Of a stretch of DNA of 38,004 nucleotides, positions 1 to 8,136 are shown piece after piece (the stretch's first letter is position 1; each line of letters opens with the position of its first letter). The DNA lies in assembly GCA_002704915.1 (NCBI GenBank), contig PAIP01000072.1:1-38004 (forward strand), in the 5' to 3' direction. The DNA is from Parvularcula sp. (GTDB lineage Bacteria; Pseudomonadota; Alphaproteobacteria; Caulobacterales; Parvularculaceae). Position numbers and translations under genes: made by a program. Under the pieces are notes generated by a model, which saw nothing but the letters and a program-made list of their open reading frames with translations, made no database searches and was not told where the DNA came from.

Positions 1-188
1 CCCCTCTCGGACGATGTGACAGAGATGCTTGTGCTGCACGAGATCTTGCCCTATCTCGACCACTCAAGCCTGTGTCATTTTGGCGAGGTAAACCGTGGAG
101 GCCGCGTGGCTAGCACGAGCGAAATGCTGTGGCTGCTCCTGGTGCGCGCGAGGCTAGGCGATGCGGGACGAAGGAGCAAGGCGCGGGG
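1..188 (+). other. Partial F-box-like coding sequence at window edge
   Basis: Read from base 1, the plus strand encodes a peptide that fits the eukaryotic F-box pattern: a Leu-Ser-Asp-Asp lead, HEILPYLDHSSL, a Val-Asn-Arg centre and a closing Met-Leu-Trp. F-box domains recruit Skp1 in SCF ubiquitin ligases. The similarity ends near base 165, and from 189 the same frame merely runs antisense to the phosphodiesterase gene. No bacterial gene structure is visible here. It may be a chimeric contig edge joined to eukaryotic DNA, or the end of an effector-like gene. The F-box resemblance is judged by eye; its origin is inference. Confidence 0.4.
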
Positions 189-1316
189 TTATTGCCGCTC
201 GGCGGCGTACTCGGCGCGCGCTTTAACCGCCGTGTCAGGAAAATCGGTGAAGAGGCCGTCGACGCCATCATTAAAAAATAAATCATACTCGACGAAAATA
301 AGGCCATCACCCATCTTTACCGGAGCCCATTCGAGAACATCGCCTGTTTCCTCAACTTCCGATGATGATTGACTATCTTCCTTGGCGTCAACTCGTATCG
401 TCGTTTTGCTCACAAACGGCCCCTTCAAATTGGGATTGCGCTGATCGGCTCTGAACGTCCATGGATGGATGACTAACCCAAATCCATGAGCGTTGGAAAC
501 AAAAGGCGTTAGCACCCCATTAGCAGCAAGTATCAAATCTTTCGCCGGCCCGACCCCATCCGCATAGTCCGCAATATCCGCAAGCGGAATATTCGGTCCG
601 GCGCCGGGCGTTTCCTCATAGACAAGCTGCACAAGTTTCGCGTCTGTCTTGCCTTTGAGGCGCTTGAGGATATCCGGCTCAAAGGACTGAATGAACACCG
701 GCCCCGCCTCGAAACCATCAAGCGCGGCAAGCAAGGGCTGTTCGAAATCCATGCCGATGGATTGAAAATAGCCGGGATGTTTTGTTTCCGGATAGACGCC
801 CACGGGACGGCCCGCCTCGTCCGCGCGCACAGACACAAAGGCCAGCACTTCCTTAAATGTCGGAATTTCATAGAGTCCGTCATAGTCTTTTGAACGCCCT
901 GGAAAGGGTTGCACCGCGCGCAGGGTTTTCAGCTCCGCCAGTGTGAAATCTTCGACCCACCAGTCGTCGCGCGGCGCATCGTTCGGGTCGGCGTTTGGCT
1001 TTTTACGGTCCGCGAATTCAGGGCGACCGGCGACATCCGTTGTCGTCGATAAATAGCGGTCGTGACGGGCGACAAGGACACCGTCTTTGGTGAACACGAG
1101 GTCCGGCTCGATCACGTCCGCACCCTGTTCTATGGCGAGACCATAGGCTTCCAGCGTATGCTCGGGCAGATAGCCGCTGGCGCCGCGATGGGCGATGATC
1201 AGCGGCGGCTTTCCATCGAGCGTAGACCAGATATTACCCTCTTCCGGCGCCTCGGCCGTTGCACATGCCGAAAGCGCCAGCAGCGGCGCAAGCCAGATCC
1301 ATTTTTTTCCGATCAT
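189..1316 (-). CDS. glpQ: Glycerophosphodiester phosphodiesterase, GlpQ-type lipoprotein
   Basis: Predicted to hydrolyse glycerophosphodiesters to sn-glycerol 3-phosphate and an alcohol in the periplasm. The N-terminus is a lipoprotein signal with lipobox LSAC (Cys18). The GDPD core starts with HRGASG (His43); Glu70 and Asp72 lie in the ADVIEPDL segment and the second catalytic His is His85 in ARHD. This is the standard GDPD set, and about 375 residues matches periplasmic GlpQ. The ATG at 1316 is chosen because GAGAGG lies 5 nt upstream; a GTG one codon earlier would sit too close to it. The gene follows the Sel1-like lipoprotein by 53 nt on the same strand, so cotranscription is possible. 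Confidence 0.9.
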   Translation of the reverse strand: MIGKKWIWLAPLLALSACATAEAPEEGNIWSTLDGKPPLIIAHRGASGYLPEHTLEAYGLAIEQGADVIEPDLVFTKDGVLVARHDRYLSTTTDVAGRPEFADRKKPNADPNDAPRDDWWVEDFTLAELKTLRAVQPFPGRSKDYDGLYEIPTFKEVLAFVSVRADEAGRPVGVYPETKHPGYFQSIGMDFEQPLLAALDGFEAGPVFIQSFEPDILKRLKGKTDAKLVQLVYEETPGAGPNIPLADIADYADGVGPAKDLILAANGVLTPFVSNAHGFGLVIHPWTFRADQRNPNLKGPFVSKTTIRVDAKEDSQSSSEVEETGDVLEWAPVKMGDGLIFVEYDLFFNDGVDGLFTDFPDTAVKARAEYAAERQ

Positions 1317-1369
1317 CACCGCCTCTCGCCCGTTTGCAGGAACGAGACTGCGGACTTCACATCAGAGTT

Positions 1370-2074
1370 TCAAGGCCGCGCCGTTTCAATTTGCCGCCGC
1401 GGCGGACGCCTGCGGCCTTCCGGACGGCCTTGCGGCCCGCCTGTATTCTGCGCCATGGGCGGCGCGACAAACGCCTCCATCTTCACGCGTGCAAATCGTT
1501 CGGCCTTCGCATAAGCGCTTTCCGACGCCGCTTCAGAAATAACGTTCTTCAGATGATCACTTACCGGCGAGGGAACCGGCCGCAAGGCGTATGTGTCGCG
1601 CGCGCCGTTCGACATATAAATGATGGACCACATCAGCGCGGCTTCAGGATCGGGAGCAATGTGAGACGCGGCAAAGCCTGGCGCGCCGCTCAAGGCTTCT
1701 GCGAGTTTTCCTTGCGCCCGCGGATCGCCGGCCCATGCTGCGCGGCTGAGCCAGAAGACGCCCTCCTGCCGGAAAAGTGCGGTTTCCGCGTCATTCGCGC
1801 CTGTCATTTCAAGGAGACAGGCCCCAAGTTCATATTGCGCGATTTCATAGCCCTCGCCATAGCTCGCCACCATGCGATAGGCGGGAGCGGCTTTTGCGCA
1901 ACCTTGCGTCGCTAGCTGTTCGCGCGCCGCAGCCAATAACGATGAAGGCCGGTTAATCCCAACAGCGCGCCGGGCGCCGAACTCGGCGCCCGGCCCTCCG
2001 CGTTTCGACGGCGCACAGGCGGTAATGAGAATTGCGGTTATGGCAATCAACGCTATGTGCAATATCGTTTTCAT
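1370..2074 (-). CDS. Lipoprotein with Sel1-like repeat, unknown role
   Basis: A 234-residue protein with a lipoprotein signal (LITAC, Cys near residue 20). The middle, roughly residues 75-125, has the alternating Ala/Gly/Leu helix-turn-helix pattern of Sel1/TPR-like repeats, including FWLSRAAWAGDPRAQGKLA. These repeats usually mediate protein-protein contacts. The C-terminal 35 residues are Pro/Arg/Gly-rich and probably disordered. It lies just upstream of the phosphodiesterase gene on the same strand. The specific function is unknown; the Sel1 call rests on pattern alone. Confidence 0.75.
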   Translation of the reverse strand: MKTILHIALIAITAILITACAPSKRGGPGAEFGARRAVGINRPSSLLAAAREQLATQGCAKAAPAYRMVASYGEGYEIAQYELGACLLEMTGANDAETALFRQEGVFWLSRAAWAGDPRAQGKLAEALSGAPGFAASHIAPDPEAALMWSIIYMSNGARDTYALRPVPSPVSDHLKNVISEAASESAYAKAERFARVKMEAFVAPPMAQNTGGPQGRPEGRRRPPRRQIETARP

Positions 2075-2269
2075 GGGGCGCCTGTGCGATGCAAAGGGAG
2101 GAAAACTGTCCGGTGTCTCTCCAACGGACCATCACGCAAATTCCGTCGCAAAAAAATCTAAGAAAAGAGCGCCGGAATTTTTAGCGGCTCACGTTTCACC
2201 TGTGTCCGCGCGCCGATCCCGTTAGCGCCCCGATGCATGGGATCAAAGGTGCGGATCGCCCTTGGGCCT

Positions 2270-2313
2270 CCGCCGCAGCGCCTCCCCTCGTCCCTGAGCT
2301 GAAGCTGCGGCGG
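2270..2313 (-). repeat. 10-bp inverted repeat downstream of the M20 peptidase gene
   Basis: CCGCCGCAGC (2270-2279) pairs perfectly with GCTGCGGCGG (2304-2313) around a 24-nt loop, about 30 nt past the peptidase stop. There is no T-tract on the minus strand, so it is not a canonical intrinsic terminator. It could be a 3' stability hairpin. The rest of the 268-nt gap (2075-2342) shows no gene and presumably holds the promoter of the Sel1-like lipoprotein gene. Confidence 0.35.
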
Positions 2314-2342
2314 GCGCTCCCTACCGTGTCATTTCTCCGGCC

Positions 2343-3890
2343 CTAGTCAGCCGCCATGGTCAGAACAGCAGCATAGGCGTCGACGCCGTAGAAAAGATTG
2401 CCGAGGCGGATGTTTTCGTCCGCCGAATGCTGGTTGTTGTCGTAATTGGCGATGGGCAGGATGACGATGGGCGCGTCGGAAACGCTTTCGAACATATAAA
2501 GCGGCAGCGACCCGCCAAGGCTCGGATTGAGGATCAGACCGTCGTCCGCAGCCTCTTTCAATGCGGAGATCAGCGGCGCGACGCGCGCATCTTCCATATC
2601 GCTGCGCATGGCGGGATAGCCGCCGCTGCGACGCACTTTGGCGATCAGGGGATAGCGCGTGCGGATTTCGGCGTCCGGGTCTTCACGGACAATATGATAG
2701 CCCTGCCGCTCAATATGCTTTTCAACGAGGGTCAGCATTTCCTCCGGATCATTGCCCTTAACGAGCCGCAGCCCGATCGACGCGGTTGCTGTAGGCGGAA
2801 TGACATTGCGAGAAAGCGCGCCGATTTCAGCGCTTTTGAGGCCTTTGAGGTTGAGCGCCGGCAATAGCAGCCTTTCGCCCAGCGGCGCATTGTTCATTTC
2901 CGTTTCCGCAAGACCGAAGGTTTCGCGCAGCTTTCCGTCCGTATCGGGCATGGCGGCGATGGCGGCGCGCTCCGCCTTTGAAATCGGCGCGGCGGATGTG
3001 TAGAAATCTTTGATCAGTACCCGTCCCTTTTCATCTTTCATGCTCGCAAGGAGCTGCGCCAGGCGCCAGCCCGGACCCGGCGCCCAGTTGCCGTAATGAC
3101 CGCTGTGAAGACCGCGATTGGGTCCGTAAACCGTAACTTCAAGCCCTGTGACGCCGCGCACGCCGAAGACGAGCTGTGGCCGCCCGCTCTGATGGGTCGG
3201 GCCGTCGCAGAACAGCCAGAGATCCACATCGGCGAATTTGTCCGGATGCTCGCCGAGATAATCGTCAAGATAGTCCGATCCCGCCTCTTCCTCGCCATCG
3301 AAGACCAGCTTGATGTTTGAGGTAAAACCGATGCCCGCTTCATCGAGCGCATCGATCGCGGCGAGCAGCGCGGGTATCGGCGCCTTGTCGTCGCTCGCCG
3401 AGCGGGCATAGATCCGCCAGTCTTCATTGATGGCGTCGCCGTCTTTTGGAAACGCAATTTCTTCCCCGCCCTCGCTCATGGCGCGCGAATAAAGCCGCGG
3501 ATCAAAAGGCGGATGCGTCCATTCGGCAGGCTCCGTCGGCTGGCCGTCATAGTGAACATAGATGGCGATGGTGCGCGTCGCGCCGGGCGTTTCGCGCAGA
3601 CCATAGATCAGCGGCGGCGCCTCCTCGCTCTCCAGCAGCTCCATCTCGAAGCCGCGTTCGGCGAATAGTGCGCCGATATAATCGGCGTTGCGGCGAATGT
3701 TATCCGCATCATTGGCGTCGTTCGGCAAGGAAAGCAGATCCATAAATCCTTGCAGCATCTTAGCGCCATGTTCGCCTTTCCATGCCTGCGCCGCCGCCAC
3801 CGCAGTCGCGGGTTTATCCGCAGGCGGCTGCGCCGCAGCCCCTGTCATGATCGCCGCTGTCGCCAGCGCCGCCGCCGCAAGATATTTCAT
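2343..3890 (-). CDS. M20 family metallopeptidase, exported
   Basis: A 515-residue zinc peptidase of the M20/M25/M40 family, probably a periplasmic di- or aminopeptidase. An Ala-rich signal peptide covers about residues 1-20. Metal and catalytic features are visible: His113 in YVHYDGQP, the DGEEEAGS acid cluster near residue 200, a Cys-Asp-Gly-Pro motif soon after, the lid-domain segment GLHSGHYGN and the last ligand region near the C-terminus, NNQHSADEN. The start is the ATG at 3890, preceded by AAGGGG with 6-nt spacing and followed directly by the signal peptide; the longer reading frame upstream lacks these. A terminator separates it from the upstream gene, so it is probably transcribed alone. 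Substrate cannot be told from the sequence. Confidence 0.88.
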   Translation of the reverse strand: MKYLAAAALATAAIMTGAAAQPPADKPATAVAAAQAWKGEHGAKMLQGFMDLLSLPNDANDADNIRRNADYIGALFAERGFEMELLESEEAPPLIYGLRETPGATRTIAIYVHYDGQPTEPAEWTHPPFDPRLYSRAMSEGGEEIAFPKDGDAINEDWRIYARSASDDKAPIPALLAAIDALDEAGIGFTSNIKLVFDGEEEAGSDYLDDYLGEHPDKFADVDLWLFCDGPTHQSGRPQLVFGVRGVTGLEVTVYGPNRGLHSGHYGNWAPGPGWRLAQLLASMKDEKGRVLIKDFYTSAAPISKAERAAIAAMPDTDGKLRETFGLAETEMNNAPLGERLLLPALNLKGLKSAEIGALSRNVIPPTATASIGLRLVKGNDPEEMLTLVEKHIERQGYHIVREDPDAEIRTRYPLIAKVRRSGGYPAMRSDMEDARVAPLISALKEAADDGLILNPSLGGSLPLYMFESVSDAPIVILPIANYDNNQHSADENIRLGNLFYGVDAYAAVLTMAAD

Positions 3891-3913
3891 CGCCCGCCCC
3901 TTCTTATCTGCAA

Positions 3914-3948
3914 TTAAAAAACCCGGACGGGATAAAACCACGTCCGGG
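3914..3948 (-). terminator. Rho-independent terminator for the Met-rich periplasmic gene
   Basis: On the minus strand CCCGGACG pairs with CGTCCGGG (3941-3948 with 3922-3929) around an 11-nt loop and is followed by six T residues (3916-3921). It lies after the stop at 3984 and before the M20 peptidase start at 3890, insulating the two genes. Confidence 0.85.
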
Positions 3949-3983
3949 CCGGTTTCGCAAAGCTGCGGGCGCGAACCCGCCGA

Positions 3984-4550
3984 TCAACTGTTAGCTTGTT
4001 CTTCCATATAGGCGTCGAGTTCGTCCTCGACCTCGGCAACAGCCTTCTTGTCTTCAGGAGAGACGTCGGCGACGGTTTCCATCATCGCCATCGCCTGCTC
4101 CATCTGGGCTTTCATTTCCGGCGGCATCATATCCATCATGGCCGGGTCCATCGCCTTCATCTGGGCCATGGCGCCCGGATTTTCCTTTTCCATTTTCAGC
4201 GCCATATAGGCGACCATCACCTTGTCGCCGGCCTCGCCCCAGCTTTCCGCGCTGAAGCCATGCGGCTTGACGGCGTTCGAAAGCCGTCCGTATTCGGAAG
4301 GATGCTTGGCTTTCAGCGCCTTGACCGCGCCGGAAAATGGCTTGAACGCCTCACCTGGTTTGGGCTGCGTATCGACGCGCATTTCATCGGTCTTGCCTTC
4401 GGCCTCCAGCTCCTCGCCGAGGCTTTCCACGGCCGGCAAAGACGCCACGAAGCGCTTCGCCGCGTCCGCCGTCAAGGCGTCATCGCCAGCGAAGGCAGGC
4501 CCCGCCGCGAAGATCAAAACGGCGCCGAGCGCCATCATCAGATTTTTCAT
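3984..4550 (-). CDS. Met-rich periplasmic protein, unknown function
   Basis: A 188-residue exported protein with a signal peptide ending AFA before Gly-Asp-Asp. The mature part is charged and helical, with a Met-rich run near residues 125-165 containing repeated Met-Met and Pro-Met-Met elements, then an acidic C-terminus. Met clusters can bind Cu(I), but no accompanying copper genes are present, so that stays a guess. The start is the ATG at 4550, with AAGGGGAG upstream; the longer in-frame ORF begins in the leader. No family was recognised with certainty. Confidence 0.75.
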   Translation of the reverse strand: MKNLMMALGAVLIFAAGPAFAGDDALTADAAKRFVASLPAVESLGEELEAEGKTDEMRVDTQPKPGEAFKPFSGAVKALKAKHPSEYGRLSNAVKPHGFSAESWGEAGDKVMVAYMALKMEKENPGAMAQMKAMDPAMMDMMPPEMKAQMEQAMAMMETVADVSPEDKKAVAEVEDELDAYMEEQANS

Positions 4551-4642
4551 GTCACAACTCCCCTTTGGTGAATCAGATAATGCATTTCGCATTCTAGGGG
4601 AGTTTCGAGCCTCGCGCGACCGGCTTACCGATAATTATAGGA

Positions 4643-5392
4643 TCAGCGCCCGCGTTCCTTGACCATCTCCGCCCGGTTCGGATTGATTTTTTCCGGCGCA
4701 TCATCGTCAGGAAACTTGAAATCCGCCTGCCGCACCACATCCGGCCATTTTTCATCAAATGCATAGCGCGCATAACTCCCGGCCCGGTCCACCCAATGCA
4801 TGAAGATATGCGCCGACCAGCGATTAGGGTTGGGATTTACGCGACCATGCAGGTAGTTGATGCCATTATAGATCACCGCGTCGCCGATCCCCATGGGCGC
4901 CCCATGGAGCTTGATATTGCCTTCTTCATTGGCGACATCCGCGGGGCGGCGCTCCTTGGCGTCGTAATACTTGTCGCTGATATTCAGCTCCCAGATCAAA
5001 TCGTTCGAATAGCCGAGCGTAAGCGACATCGCATGTTCGCAATTCTTCGCATCGCTGTGCAAATGACAAACATCGCCCTGACGATAGACGCGGAAATAAG
5101 CGTGTGACGGCAACAGGTCCTTGCCCACCACCGTCGACATATAGGACGTCATGCCCCATTGCAGCATCGCCATGGGCGAATAGTCGAAGGAGTAACATTC
5201 ATAAGCCTTTTGATCGGTCAAAAAGGTCTTGATGTAATCGCCCTGATAGCTCTCCCAGTCGCCGCCAAGCTCCTGCTGGATCTTGTAAAGCGTCGCATCG
5301 GCGACTTCGACGGGCATGGCCTTGCGCGCCAGCGTCCATCCCCGCTTTTCATATTCCGCCCGCTGCGTTTCAATCTGCGCCGCCCGATCCAT
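4643..5392 (-). CDS. Fe(II)/2-oxoglutarate dioxygenase, PhyH-like
   Basis: A 249-residue cytosolic protein with the facial triad of non-haem Fe(II)/2OG oxygenases. His112 and Asp114 lie in HLHSDA, His182 in NYLHGR, and Arg191 is placed to bind the 2OG carboxylate. The surrounding beta-strand pattern fits a double-stranded beta-helix. A hydroxylation or related oxidation is expected, but the substrate is unknown. No signal peptide is visible. A second, different Fe/2OG oxygenase lies 39 nt upstream on the same strand, suggesting an operon. Candidate substrates include proteins, peptides and small molecules. Confidence 0.7.
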   Translation of the reverse strand: MDRAAQIETQRAEYEKRGWTLARKAMPVEVADATLYKIQQELGGDWESYQGDYIKTFLTDQKAYECYSFDYSPMAMLQWGMTSYMSTVVGKDLLPSHAYFRVYRQGDVCHLHSDAKNCEHAMSLTLGYSNDLIWELNISDKYYDAKERRPADVANEEGNIKLHGAPMGIGDAVIYNGINYLHGRVNPNPNRWSAHIFMHWVDRAGSYARYAFDEKWPDVVRQADFKFPDDDAPEKINPNRAEMVKERGR

Positions 5393-5431
5393 AGTCTTTC
5401 TCTTTAATCAACCTCTTCAGACGAACTCTAG

Positions 5432-6154
5432 CTAAGCGTCTTCATCGACGCCAGCACGAAGCCAGCCGGTGATGGAAATCCGCACGGCGCCGGCGAAAGG
5501 CGAGACGAGCCCCACTGAATGGGCCGCCGGGACGGCGAACATGTTAAGGGTGTTGAAGGCAGGCATGAACGCGCCCTCAATATGTCCCTCCTCATCGAAA
5601 AAGTTCAGATAGCCGCCCCAGTCCTGGCGCCATTTCTTCGTCAGGTTCACCACAAAAGCCGCGCGGCGGTTTTTGCCTTCGACGGCGTCATTGTGGAGCG
5701 TGAGGAAGTGGCCGGGCCCGTAAAGCGTCGCCTGCGCATCGGCGAAGGCGATATCGTCAAAACCAGTGACGCGGCGCACGAAATTCAAATAGGGCTCGCT
5801 GTTCAGAAACGCGACGGCGTTTTTCAAGGGCGCGCTCAATTCGCTGTCGGCCTTCCAGCGGTCGTAGATCGGGATGTTCTCATAAAAATAGGAAAAGCCC
5901 TTTTGCGCGCCCGCGTGAATGATCTGTTCCGTGGTGCGCTTTTTCTCTTCGTCGAAATCGCGCCAGCCGGCGGCGTCTATGTCGAAATGGCGGCCATTGG
6001 CGAAAAACACGAGATTGCGCCGCGGCTCTTTCTCGATAGACTTGCACAGGGTTTCCGCATCCGCCTTGTCGAGAATTTTCGGAATCGAAATCCGGCCACG
6101 CCTCTTGAACCGCTCGTGAAGCGCATCGGGATCGAGTGTGGGGTTTAGCTGCAT
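5432..6154 (-). CDS. 2OG-Fe(II) oxygenase, prolyl-hydroxylase-like
   Basis: A 240-residue protein resembling the Ofd1/prolyl-4-hydroxylase-like 2OG-Fe(II) oxygenases. The iron site is His154 and Asp156 in TLHNDA plus His212 in AHSVG, and Arg225 in AVRISITGWL should bind 2OG; the arginine followed by SITGWL is typical of this family. Residues 1-30 may form an entry helix. The start is uncertain: the ATG at 6154 is given, but the in-frame GTG at 6163 has GGCGG upstream. It probably forms an operon with the second dioxygenase. Such proteins hydroxylate proline or related residues; the target here is unknown. Confidence 0.75.
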   Translation of the reverse strand: MQLNPTLDPDALHERFKRRGRISIPKILDKADAETLCKSIEKEPRRNLVFFANGRHFDIDAAGWRDFDEEKKRTTEQIIHAGAQKGFSYFYENIPIYDRWKADSELSAPLKNAVAFLNSEPYLNFVRRVTGFDDIAFADAQATLYGPGHFLTLHNDAVEGKNRRAAFVVNLTKKWRQDWGGYLNFFDEEGHIEGAFMPAFNTLNMFAVPAAHSVGLVSPFAGAVRISITGWLRAGVDEDA

Positions 6155-6238
6155 CGTCAACACTATCCGCCGCGGGCCTGAACACCGCGCCCATGGTTAC
6201 AGGACCGGCGGCGCAATTGGGAGGGGGGCGGAACGCGG

Positions 6239-6658
6239 CTAATCGCGCGCCACCTTCGCCCTGCCTGCTTTCAGCTCGCCGCGGCGGCGCTTTTCTTCCA
6301 CGCGTTTGCGTTTCTGATTGCGGGAGACCCTGGTTTTTACCCGCTTTTTCGGCGGCGTCGCCGCACGCTCGATCAGCGCGGCGAGACGCGCGCGGGCGTC
6401 TTCGCGGTTCTGTTCCTGCGTGCGGAAGCGCTTCGCCTCGATGATGAGCTCGCCCTCGCGGGTCATGCGCCGCCCGGCGATGGTTTTAAGGCGCGTCTTC
6501 ACGGGCTGAGGCAAGGACGGCGAATTTTGGACGTGGAAACGCAACTGCACCGCGCTCGCGACCTTGTTGACATTCTGTCCGCCGGGCCCCGAGGCGCGGA
6601 TGAAAGTCTCCACAAGCTCCCAGTCGGGAATCGTTATGTCGCCGATGGAAATCGCCAT
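6239..6658 (-). CDS. arfB: Alternative ribosome-rescue factor ArfB (YaeJ)
   Basis: A 139-residue class-I release-factor-like peptidyl-tRNA hydrolase that frees ribosomes stalled on mRNAs lacking a stop codon. The catalytic GGQ lies at residues 26-28 in GPGGQNVNK, followed by the usual fold. The C-terminal 35 residues are strongly basic (KKRVKTRVSRNQKRKR), as needed to occupy the empty mRNA channel. The start at 6658 has AAGG a few bases upstream and gives the canonical family length; the longer ORF to 6730 runs into the divergent gene. It is divergent from the DUF1244 gene across 56 nt. Confidence 0.93.
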   Translation of the reverse strand: MAISIGDITIPDWELVETFIRASGPGGQNVNKVASAVQLRFHVQNSPSLPQPVKTRLKTIAGRRMTREGELIIEAKRFRTQEQNREDARARLAALIERAATPPKKRVKTRVSRNQKRKRVEEKRRRGELKAGRAKVARD

Positions 6659-6714
6659 AAGCCTTGAATACACTTCAGGCTGATGAACGAAAACCGATTT
6701 TGAGGATAAACGCC

Positions 6715-7023
6715 ATGACCGAGATTTCACCGAAGCTGCAGGACAGGATCGACGCCGCGACGTTCAGGCGGCTCGTTTCGCATCTTCGTAACCGCCCGGA
6801 CGTGCAGAATATCGATCTCATGATCCTCGCCGATTTCTGCCGCAACTGCTTGGGCGACTGGCAGCGCGAGGCGGCGGAAGCCGAAGGCGTTTCGCTGACC
6901 AAGGAGGAAGCGCGCGAGCGCGTCTACGGCATGCCTTATTCAGAGTGGAAATCGAAATATCAAAAGGAAGCGACGCCGGCACAGATGGCGGCGTTTGAGA
7001 AGAGACGGAAGAGGAAGTTGTAG
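6715..7023 (+). CDS. DUF1244 family protein
   Basis: A 102-residue soluble protein with the DUF1244 signature ADFCRNCLGDW near its middle and a basic C-terminus ending KRRKRKL. The family is small and widespread in Proteobacteria; its function is not established, although the conserved Cys pair suggests metal or redox chemistry. The start at 6715 (MTEISPKL) is preceded by GAGGATAA and matches the family N-terminus. The gene is divergent from arfB and convergent with the AT-rich membrane-protein gene, whose stop lies 17 nt away. Confidence 0.85.
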   Translation: MTEISPKLQDRIDAATFRRLVSHLRNRPDVQNIDLMILADFCRNCLGDWQREAAEAEGVSLTKEEARERVYGMPYSEWKSKYQKEATPAQMAAFEKRRKRKL

Positions 7024-7039
7024 TCTAACCGACGGCACG

Positions 7040-8074
7040 TTAGACAACCCATACGTCATGGATCAGCTCGACCATCTTACCAATAAGAGTAACCAGAACA
7101 CCGAACATAAAGAACAATAAAGCAAAAACCACTCCAATTGCTTGCAGCGGCTTCTTATCCGTATCCAGCAATGATCTAGCGCGCGTTATAATGGAGTTCT
7201 TGCTAGCATACACAGCTCTTACAAGTGGTATACTTATAGCTGTAATCCAAAGCCATATTGATGTTAAAAATGTGGTGGCGAAAGATGCATAATAGAGCAC
7301 ATAGTCACTATCATCCATGTTCAAATAGTTTGCTTTCGCATACTCGTATGCGCCAAGGGGAGGAGAGGCATGCTTGCCATACCAATCTGAAATCGATGTA
7401 TTAAATAGGCCATCAATCAAAAATACCGAAAAATCCAGAGGGCTATAATAGTTCAATTCGCCTATACCCGGGACCAAATACGCAACAGTGATTTTAGCGA
7501 ATGTATACCCAAGCAAGACATAAAGCAGAAAAGTGAGCAGAGCATCCAAAAAAACATACCGCAACGCGATGCTATTTTTATCGTCCATGATTCTGAGGAC
7601 CAGCCGCGTTTGATATAAGGATGCAAAATCTGTCAAAATATTCATCAGATAGACTGCCAGCATAACCCCTAATGCGCCGCCGCCAGCAAAAGAAATTTCG
7701 CGTAACCACCCTTTGATAGAATGTGCTTGGTCAGACCAACCAAAATGAGACGTATGAAGAGTAAGAAGCCGATACAAAAACACAACAGTCAAAGCTACAA
7801 CGCTAACAAGCGCGCTACGTTTGAAGCACACCAACGTCCAGTGTTTTGAAGAGAAGGCGTCTTCGAATATCTGATTGAATATCTTGGGCGTACTTGGCGC
7901 CTTTGCAGACGAAGCGCCGCTGCCAAAAACTTTGCTTTTAATGGATTCTCTCAAATCAGGATGCAACATATGATCACCCCAAGAGAAAAGTGCAATTATC
8001 AGGGTAGAGAAGGCAACAAAAGGATCAATCTCTTGGGGAAGGGCACCACCTATAAACTCTAGCAATCGTTCCAT
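7040..8074 (-). CDS. Orphan multi-pass membrane protein, AT-rich
   Basis: A 344-residue protein with about six hydrophobic segments, near residues 18-34, 85-105, 130-152, 175-205, 258-285 and 312-335, and a soluble loop around 205-255. No family was recognised. The start at 8074 has a strong AGGGGGTAAG Shine-Dalgarno. The gene is clearly AT-richer than both neighbours, with AT-ending codons common (ttt, ata, aaa, aat), while rlmN and arfB use GC-rich codons. This suggests recent acquisition. No integrase, repeat or tRNA flanks it. Confidence 0.7.
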   Translation of the reverse strand: MERLLEFIGGALPQEIDPFVAFSTLIIALFSWGDHMLHPDLRESIKSKVFGSGASSAKAPSTPKIFNQIFEDAFSSKHWTLVCFKRSALVSVVALTVVFLYRLLTLHTSHFGWSDQAHSIKGWLREISFAGGGALGVMLAVYLMNILTDFASLYQTRLVLRIMDDKNSIALRYVFLDALLTFLLYVLLGYTFAKITVAYLVPGIGELNYYSPLDFSVFLIDGLFNTSISDWYGKHASPPLGAYEYAKANYLNMDDSDYVLYYASFATTFLTSIWLWITAISIPLVRAVYASKNSIITRARSLLDTDKKPLQAIGVVFALLFFMFGVLVTLIGKMVELIHDVWVV

Positions 8075-8136
8075 CGCTCTTACCCCCTAATTAGCGATTC
8101 AAATTATAAGCCTTAGTTTTAAAAAAATTGCCGGAG

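Noticed and set aside
189-372. Continuation of the F-box frame into the phosphodiesterase gene
   Set aside because: From 189 the frame is antisense to the conserved phosphodiesterase C-terminus and shows no domain; only the first part is noteworthy.
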